From: Lycium barbarum
Taxonomy: Eukaryota; Streptophyta; Magnoliopsida; Solanales; Solanaceae
Direction of reading: 5' to 3'
DNA: 64,000 nucleotides
NCBI RefSeq assembly: GCF_019175385.1
Contig: NC_083345.1
Coordinates: 13,354,027 to 13,418,026 of the forward strand
In this document: positions 57,541 to 64,000 of the stretch, piece after piece
Layout: every line of letters begins with the position of its first letter
Numbering within the stretch: the stretch's first letter is position 1
The notes under the pieces: generated by a model
Seen by the model: only the letters and a program-made list of their open reading frames with translations
Database searches by the model: none
What the model was told of the DNA's origin: nothing
Position numbers and translations under genes: made by a program

Positions 57541-57902
57541 TAAGTTGCAATTAAAATAATCCATATCCAATGTTTGTCTGTCTAGAACATTCTTCGAACA
57601 ATGGAAAAAATAATCCATCATCTCTTTAACCTTAAGTCAAAACAAAGAAACTAATTAATTACATTTGCTAGATTAATGAGCAAAAATTGCTAAAAGTTCG
57701 ATACATATGATAAAGATGAAATGGTCTACTGAAGACTAAATTCATATAGTCTTTGAAGTATTATGATAGCAACATGCCAACAAGGATACATATGATAAGA
57801 TGAAATGTCTATTGAAGACTAAATTCATATAGTCTTTTTAAGTGTTATGATAGCAACATGCCTACATTGTACATTGTGTATTACTGTGATGTAATACTCT
57901 CA
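57541..57902. other. Spacer with ~75-bp direct repeat
   Basis: ATACATATGATAA.GATGAAAT.GTCTA.TGAAGACTAAATTCATATAGTCTTT occurs at about 57701 and again at about 57786, followed each time by GTTATGATAGCAACATGCC. No gene. Confidence 0.7.
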
Positions 57903-58176
57903 GGGGTCGTTTGGTGCAAGGTATAAACTGGGATATCCCAGCACTGATTTTTTGTACCATATTTGGTACAACGTATAAATTTATCCTAGAATAATTTTAT
58001 ACCTTGCACCAAACATAGTATAAAATGAAGCGCAAAACTAATCCTGGAATATCCCACCTTATCGCATCATAGTTGGGATTATTTTATCCCACCTTTTAGA
58101 TGGGATAAATTAATCCCAGAACTATAATCCCAAAATTATAATACCGAGATAATTTAGTTCGCGTACCAAACGCCCC
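57903..58176. mobile_element. PIF/Harbinger-like MITE, TCA TSD
   Basis: GGGGTCGTTTGGTGCA...TACCAAACGCCCC with TCA on both sides (57900-57902, 58177-58179). Same family wording as 39548-39799 (GGGATATCCCAGC, TTATCCCACCTT) in related arrangement. Confidence 0.88.
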
Positions 58177-58237
58177 TCAAGTTTTCTATCGAAGATACAC
58201 ATTTTAAAACTGTCAAAATCTATATATCTGGCAATTA

Positions 58238-58763
58238 TATCACGTCCTTAGTCTTCAACTAAGCGCACGTGCGATACTTGACAACTCTCTCACGTTATTG
58301 CACAACTTGCTCACGATCTTGCTATGCCAAGTCAGTCTAGATTACTACACTCAAGATCGCTAAGGGAATAGTAGGTGAATAAGACAAGAGAAATTTGCTA
58401 GAACAAAGGTTTTTATTATAGAAGACTTGATTGATTTTTGCTTGATGGATTACAAATGAATGACCCTCTTATTTATACTACTCACCTACGGACTAGTATG
58501 TAAATAATAATTATTATACAAGTCCCTACATATTTACAAATAACCCCTATTCTAGAAATCGATACACAACTAGATTATTCTAAGGACTTTCCATGCAATT
58601 CCATAAGGTTCTAAGGTCTTCCATGAGAAATCTCCATATTTCTCTAGAACCTTCTCACATAAGCTAATCTCTTTTTCATGTTAGCGTCCACATAAGCTTC
58701 CTACATGGCAAAAATAATTCCACGTGGCGCCTAGGTGGCATGATGATGTGTCGGGTCATCACA
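58238..58763 (-). repeat. Gypsy 3' LTR (526 bp)
   Basis: Inner end abuts GGGGGAGGG (minus strand, 58764-58772), the polypurine tract, followed by TGTGATGACCC. The outer end has TATCAC where the partner LTR has TGTCAC, so the terminal dinucleotide is mutated. Confidence 0.92.
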
Positions 58764-58951
58764 CCCTCCCCCACCCGATGTTGCGACGACCGCGGCACAA
58801 TGCTGCTGTATAAACTCTGGAATCTGGTCTTTAAATTGCCACAAGTCTTCGTACCGCTCCTATGCGGCCTCCTCCGGTGATTTCCCCTTCCAATATATGA
58901 GGAACATGGAAGTGCCTTTTTGCCCTTGTTTTCGCCTGGCCTACTAGTCAA
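58764..58951 (-). pseudogene. Chromodomain-like pol C-terminus remnant
   Basis: In one minus-strand frame: ATSMFLIYWKGKSPEEAA, stop, ERYEDLWQFKDQIPEF. This is the Y.V.W.G....A.WE....(I)...FP pattern of a chromovirus chromodomain, with TAG in the place of the conserved Trp codon. It follows the truncated pol start within about 100 bp, marking the right side of a large internal deletion. Confidence 0.7.
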
Positions 58952-59353
58952 TCATAGTCTCAATCTCCCTATTGTGTGAGGCGGTGATGGTAATCGGTGC
59001 ATGACTTGATCCTTTCCCGGTCCATGCTCCAAGTCAATCTTGTGATCCAGCTCACGCCTAAGAGGCAAGCATTTAGGTAGCTCTTTGGAAATACAATTTT
59101 TGTTTTCTTTGAGCAAATTATCTTCCTCCAAACTTGTAATGGTTGCTATGACTGTTGGCTCCTCTTTCTTGAGCCTCTTGATAAGCTGCATAGCTGAAAG
59201 TTGTGCATAGTCTTGTCCATGCGACATAGTCACTGTAGGCACCATGCAAGCGCCTTCTTGCTCCATGACCAGGAGACGTTGGAGGTACGGATCGATCATC
59301 GCATGGCAATGTCTAAAGAATTCATGCCCCAGAACAATGTCAAAGATATCCAT
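58952..59353 (-). pseudogene. Start of Gypsy pol (post-protease region), truncated
   Basis: FDIVLGHEFFRHCHAMIDPY corresponds to the D(x)ILGM.FL region after the protease. The tail, ENKNCISKELPKCLPLRREL then DHKIDLEHG, is the ELP..LPP.R..DH.I...G leader just before reverse transcriptase. Immediately after it the sequence becomes unrelated, so RT and everything to the chromodomain are deleted near 59000. Confidence 0.8.
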
Positions 59354-59481
59354 AGTAGTGGCGGTAAAGTTTGTCGTACCTTTCTAATTTCCCAATTTGA
59401 CAACAACTCCATTGGCTACACCATGAGCATTTTCTGGCATAGCATTCACGGTCTTGACGAGTGTGTTAATTGGAGCGAGCT

Positions 59482-59760
59482 TCACTCTAGTCTCTTCGAT
59501 GCGGCCTCGGTCACAAAATTATGAGTCGCCCCAGTGTCTACCAATGCACGAGCAGGCTTGTTATTGATAGTGAGATCCACATACTGGTTTTTATTATCGT
59601 TGGTTTGACGTTCTTGCTTCGTGACAGCGCCACATAGCCTAATCGTCCCCAACTGTGCGATTCTCGTACTTGGTGTTTGCTCGTGATTTTCACGCACCAT
59701 AGTGCTAAGGCTCTTCAGGTCAGGACAATTTTTGAAGTTGTGCGGCCCTTAGCATAGGTA
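59482..59760 (-). pseudogene. Gypsy zinc knuckle and aspartic protease
   Basis: Around 59720-59760 the minus strand encodes CYLC, stop, GPHNFKNC, a CCHC knuckle (C-X2-C-X4-H-X4-C) with a TAG/TAA-type stop in it. From 59700 an open frame leads to LTINNKPARALVDTGATHNF, the protease with the DTGAT catalytic motif. The frame stops shortly after EAASKRLE (59482), before the next pol frame. Confidence 0.85.
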
Positions 59761-59844
59761 GCATCCCTTCTTCTCGTTCTGCACCTTCTTTTCGGCATAG
59801 CCTTGACGACCACTTGACTTCTTGCCGGCGAACTTGTTCGCATT

Positions 59845-60992
59845 TTAAGTCTTGGAGTATTGTTGTTGCGACTCTTTGCTCTCACCACGGTCTCCCCCAC
59901 CTTTGGCATCGCTACCACTTAACTCATTGCCTTGACCATTGTCGTGCTTGTCATGCCTGAAGTCCATCAAAGGCTCCGCCTCCACTATAGCTTGGTCTAT
60001 GTTTGCGACTTGACGATGTTGCAACTCCTGCTTAGCCCAATTTTGCAACCCGTCTATAAAGTCGAACAATTAGTCATCATTGGTGAGGTTGGGAATTTAA
60101 AGCGTAAGGGTGGTGAACTCTTTGACATAGTCTCGTATGCTCCCCGTTTGCTTCAACTCTCTAAGTTTGCGCTTTGCCTTGTACAAGACATTACTTAGTA
60201 AGAACTATCGCTTGAAGTCGTTCTTGAATTGATCCCACGTGTTGATTATGCATAGACCTCTGTCAGTATCGGCGACCTTTCTTCTCCACCATAGCATGAC
60301 AGTCTCTGTTAGGTACAACATAGCGGTGTTGATCTTGGCCTCATCGTCCCACACTTTGTTATGCCTGAAATAGATCTCCAAGTGCCAAAGAAAGTTCTCC
60401 ACCTCTTGTGCATCACGAACCCCTTTAAACATTGGTGGTTGGGAGCCTCGATCTTGGCTTCCCTCGTCACAACAACATTGTTGGCTGCCTCGGTCACGCC
60501 AACATTTACCTGCTCTTCGAGTGCCACTATCTTCGCCTTCATGGCATTGATAGTACTCAACGCCTTCATGAGTCTGCACTCTAAGGCAGTGATGGTTTGT
60601 TTTACCTCAAACTCAGCCTGCGTACGCCCCTCCAAGTCATTTCGGATGCTTTCAATCTTTTCAAGAGTGTATCCCTCAAGAACGCTAAGGGTGCTCTCCA
60701 CTTTCCCCAGGTGTTGGCCAAAGATATCGATGGCGTCCATCCCCACATTTACCTTCATAACCCACTCTTTACCAAGCGAGACATCCTCGGGCAGGACCTC
60801 TACTTCATCCTTGCTCGCCTCAGTGGTAGATGGTTCTTGGGATGTAAGCCCTTCGTTTGACACAACCTCTAGCGGCACCTCTTGGCTCTTGTTGACGGCA
60901 ATCCTCTTTTTGTTATAGCCCTTCTTGACAGCAGCATCCTGGATGACGTTGGCTTGGGTTTTAGCAGCGTTGATTTCTCTGTCGTTTACCAT
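59845..60992 (-). pseudogene. Gypsy gag, frameshifted
   Basis: The likely start is the ATG at 60992; an upstream in-frame ATG at about 61024 overlaps the PBS. An N-terminal region with a coiled coil (LEKIESIRNDLEGRTQAEFE...ALECRLMKALSTINAMKAKI) is followed, after a one-base frameshift near 60430, by the retrotransposon gag domain (MFKGVRDAQEVENFLWHLEI...LWWRRK...TWDQFKNDFK). A stop at 60205 and another before 60069 break it; the last part (FDFIDGLQNWAKQELQHRQV) is open from 60069. Family position and the knuckle that follows confirm gag. Confidence 0.85.
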
Positions 60993-61007
60993 TCCCTCAG
61001 TCGTAAC

Positions 61008-61025
61008 CTGGCTCTGATACGACAT
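61008..61025 (-). other. Gypsy primer-binding site
   Basis: TGTCGTATCAGAGCC directly inside the 5' LTR approximates the complement of initiator methionine tRNA (TGGTATCAGAGCC), with two changes. Confidence 0.7.
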
Positions 61026-61551
61026 TGTCACATCCTTAGTCTTCAATTAAGAGCACGTGCGGCACTTGACAACTCCCTCACGTTCTTGCACAACTTGCTC
61101 ACGATCTTGCTATGCCAAGTCAGCCTAGATTACTACACTCAAGATCGCTAAGGGAATAGTACGTGAATAATACAAGAGAAATTTCCTAGAACGAAGGTTT
61201 TTATTATAGAAGACTTGATTGATTTTTGCTTGATGGTTTACAAATGAATGACCCTCCTATTTATACTACTCACCTACGGACTAGTATGTAAATAATAATT
61301 ATTATACAAGTCCCTACATATTTACAAATAACCCTTATTCTAGAAATCGCTACAGAACTAGATTATTCTAAGGACTTTCCATGCAATTCCATAAGGTTGT
61401 AAGGTCTTTCATGAGAAATCTCCATATTTCTCTAGAACCTTCTCACATAAGCTAGTCTCCTTTCCATGTTAGCATCCACATAAGATTCCTACATGACAAA
61501 AATAATTCCACGTGGCGCCTACGTGGCATGATGATTTGGGGGGTCATCACA
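61026..61551 (-). repeat. Gypsy 5' LTR (526 bp)
   Basis: Partner of 58238-58763; same length, about 30 substitutions. Followed by ATTA, the right flank duplication. Confidence 0.92.
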
Positions 61552-61711
61552 ATTAGCCATAAACTCTGCAATGACCAGTGATTGTGGGGGTGGATTTTGA
61601 TTGGCAGAGATATGCAATAGATAGAGGGCTAAAAATAGTGTCTCATTTATAATCTATGTGACTTATTTGAGCTAGAAACTAACTCTAGACACAGACTCGT
61701 AAGTAGATTCA

Positions 61712-62910
61712 GGGTGTGTTCGGTATTGAGGAAAATATTTTCCAGAAAATATTTTTCAATTTTCTCATGTTCATTTAGTCAAAAAATTTGGAAAATATTT
61801 TCCTAAAAAATGAGGATAATGACTTCCCTAATAAAAGTAGGGAAAACAAGTTCACAAGTTCATTTCACCAACCACCCTACCACCACCCAACCCAACCCCA
61901 ACCACTCCCAACCCCCACCTACCCCACCACCCCCTCCCCCACCCCACCCCATCCACTACCCCATCCCTCCCCCCTCCCTTCCCCGTCCAAAAATATATTT
62001 TTTTTGGAAAAAAAGTTTTGACATTATTTTTTATTTTTTGCACCCCCACTAAAAGCCCGCACCCTACCCCCCTCGACCCCACATAAAAAATATTTTTTTT
62101 TTTAAAAAAGGTTGTGACTTTTTTTTTTTGCATTCCCACCCCACCCAACACCCTACCCCACCCCAGCACCCCTCCCCCACAAAAAAATTATTTTTTTTAA
62201 AAAAAAGGTTTTGACTTTTTTTTTGCACCCCCACTCCCGCACCCCCCCCCCGCGAAAAAAAAATTTGGAGGGGGTCATGGGGTATTAGGGGGGGGGGGCG
62301 TGGGGGTGGGTGGTGAAAAGATTTTTCTTTTTGGGTCGGGGGTGTCTGGGGTGTCGAAACCCACAAAAGATATTAAAAAACTTCAAAAAAAAATTGTTGG
62401 GGTTGGGAGGGGGTGTTGGTATGGTATGGGTTCCACGCAAGGGGGGAAGAGGGATGTGGTAGTGTAGAAAAAAAAAACTTCAAAAAAAAATGTTATGGGA
62501 GGAGGGTGGGTGGCGTAGGGGAAGGGGACGGGGGAGGGGGTGGGGGCGTAGGGGTGGGAGTGGGGTGTGGGTGGGGATGGGGGTATGGGGTTGGGTTGGA
62601 GTTGGTGAGGGTTGGGGATGGGGGTGCAAAAAACAAACAAAAAATCAAAAGAAGTTTTTTTTGGAAGGGGAGGGGGTGGGGGCGTAGTTGGGTGGGTGGG
62701 AGTGGGGGTGTGGGTGGGGTGGGGTGGGGGTATGGAGTTGATAAGGCTTGGATGAGTATTTTCCGGAAAAACGTTTTTTATCAACCAAACGAATATGAGA
62801 AAATATGTAAGAAATTCACTTATTTTTCACTGCTCAAACGAACATGAAAAAATAAGTGAAAATTCACTTATTTTCGTTGGAAAACATTTTACTTCGTACC
62901 GAACACACCC
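61712..62910. mobile_element. TIR element with mirrored C-rich/G-rich core, copy 2
   Basis: Starts GGGTGTGTTCGGTATTGAGG and ends CGTACCGAACACACCC; TCA flanks both sides (61709-61711, 62911-62913). The core repeats the plan of 3100-4715: C-rich blocks with poly-A/T until about 62260, then G-rich blocks, then AAAACGTTTTTTATCAACCAAACGAA.ATGAGAAAAT. 1199 bp, no gene. It interrupts duplication copy B. Confidence 0.82.
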
Positions 62911-63620
62911 TCAGTTTCCAAAGACCATTCGATTGGATTTGGTATCATACTTGGGTAATTACTATCAGGCCGTAATTAAGCGGTAATCTTTCCTTTTAAG
63001 TTTAAGTGGCTAATTCTCTTTGTTAATCCGTTATAAAATAGAATGACAGGAGTAACTTTTTAAAGGTTGAAAGTAATTTAATTAAACTTCTTATTTTATT
63101 TTTACTGAACAATTTTCTAGTCCACAAATGCTATGAAATGCTTAATATCGTAAGTTTCAAACGTCTTATTATCACAAACATATTATAATATATTCATGAG
63201 TATACATTTCAAAAAGCTTCATTTCTTTTTTAAATTTAAATTACTGCACATAAATTGAAGCAAAAAGAGTAATATTTTAACTGTATGTATAACTCGATTC
63301 CTGTTGGTCTATTACTTAAAATTAGGGAGTCAATAGGGACGGAGATTTGATAAGAAAGAGGAAAGCTATCAATTTTACGAAAATCGAGAATGGAAAAACA
63401 GTAGAGCTAAGAACAGTTAGCAAATAATGCAATACACGAACATCAATGACATTAATACAGAGACTGAAAGATGGAAAGAAAGAAAAAGACAGTTAATATT
63501 ACAATAGCTGGGGGTCCGGAGAGAAAATGAAACCAGGTAAGCTGTGTGCACAATTATTAGTAGTGTGGAAGGATTACATTTTTTTGATTTTGGGTAACAC
63601 ATCATGTGCTCGTACGCCGT

Positions 63621-63908
63621 CGGTTACAACATTTACATTTTTTTTTCATCCCGTACAACATTTACATTGGTCTACTGGTTTTTTAAGGAAAAATTAAGCG
63701 TCACAAGTTACACTGTATATATGATACAAAATATAGTTTAAAAAACTGAGAAATATAGCTATATTTTTGGTTTGTAGCAAATACATAATACAATCGTTTA
63801 ACTGTATTCACTGATAAAACTCTTTCGCATGATCAGTTGATATCAGTCTGATACAGCTCTTCCCTGCTATTTTAAGTTGATAACTGCAAGTTCAGCTATA
63901 TACTGGGC
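63621..63908. other. Spacer before LINE fragment
   Basis: AT-rich; may contain decayed upstream LINE sequence, not recognisable. Confidence 0.3.
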
Positions 63909-64000
63909 TTCCTATATGCTGCAACTGTTTACCACATCTGGATAGAGCGGAACAGAAGGAGATTTCAACAAAAAAGAAAGGAAAGTGGGACCATCTTGAA
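63909..64000 (+). pseudogene. LINE polymerase C-terminal fragment, runs off the window
   Basis: The plus frame reads FLYAATVYHIWIERNRRRFQ, then QKRKESGTIL. A..Y.IW.ERN.R.F is the conserved end of plant L1-type reverse transcriptase ORFs (zf-RVT region). The upstream part of the protein is not seen in frame, so it is a truncated or degenerate copy. Confidence 0.75.

Larger units (their letters stand above)
58238..61551 (-). mobile_element. Ty3/Gypsy chromovirus, internally deleted
   Basis: Two 526-bp LTRs (58238-58763, 61026-61551) without indels but with about 30 differences (~6 percent) bound 3314 bp read on the minus strand. ATTA flanks both ends (58234-58237, 61552-61555). Content in order: PBS, gag, CCHC knuckle, aspartic protease, the start of pol, then directly a chromodomain-like C-terminal remnant. 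Reverse transcriptase, RNase H and integrase are missing, so the element is non-autonomous. It lies inside duplication copy B. Confidence 0.92.
55990..63620 (+). repeat. Segmental duplication, copy B with nested insertions
   Basis: Collinear with 44875-48190 but interrupted by four insertions: MITE 57241-57540, MITE 57903-58176, Gypsy 58238-61551 and the C-rich element 61712-62910. Removing them (about 5.1 kb) leaves about 2.5 kb, close to copy A without its MITE (about 2.8 kb). Confidence 0.6.

Noticed and set aside
59932..61151. Plus-strand frames across the Gypsy element
   Set aside because: Antisense shadows of gag.
61788..62847. Open frames in the second C-rich/G-rich element
   Set aside because: Same composition artefact as in the copy at 3100-4715.

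Overview
This is nuclear DNA from a flowering plant, most likely Solanaceae. It is very AT-rich, has plant-type introns and TATA boxes, carries two pieces that look like the Solanaceae TS SINE (acidic-looking 3' half, TTG tail in one), and is crowded with plant transposons (Copia, chromovirus-type Gypsy, Mutator-like, hAT, PIF/Harbinger-like, Stowaway). Only one host gene is visible with confidence: the first exon of a VAN3-binding/FORKED-type protein at the left edge, read leftward out of the window.

Layout. 1-1.1 kb: host gene exon 1 and promoter. 1.1-11.7 kb: non-coding DNA with diverged repeats, plus a 1.6-kb element (3100-4715) whose core alternates C-rich, A/T and then G-rich blocks. 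11.7-14.4 kb: MITEs and a 170-bp tandem duplication. 14.4-19.9 kb: a Copia retrotransposon with both LTRs, an ATTTT target duplication, PBS, an intact gag and a heavily broken pol. 20.1-20.8 kb: a long hairpin repeat. 24.1-24.7 kb: SINE and LINE remnants. About 24.74-39.51 kb: what I interpret as one very large Mutator-like element holding a broken FAR1-type MULE transposase, a B3-domain fragment, a set of short coiled-coil ORFs (several with a TATA box and a 5'UTR intron), a GRF zinc-finger-like fragment and several tandem arrays. 39.5-42 kb: a PIF-like MITE and a 2-kb fold-back element built from nested palindromes. 42-57 kb: non-coding DNA with a gene-fragment-carrying MULE (48743-49991, 9-bp TSD), an hAT MITE nested in a SINE, and a fold-back MULE (53711-54880, 10-bp TSD). 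57.2-62.9 kb: two MITEs, an internally deleted chromovirus and a second copy of the C-rich/G-rich element. The right edge enters a LINE.

Two larger structures stand out. First, non-coding segments at 44.9-48.2 kb and 56.0-63.6 kb are diverged copies of one another that differ mainly by transposon insertions; 20.9-22.3 kb and 51.3-52.3 kb are another such pair. Second, the 14.8-kb Mutator-like element appears to carry a family of small coiled-coil genes that share promoter and intron architecture. I do not recognise that family, and it is the best candidate here for something undescribed. Nearly every transposon coding region is broken, so present-day activity is unlikely for most of them.
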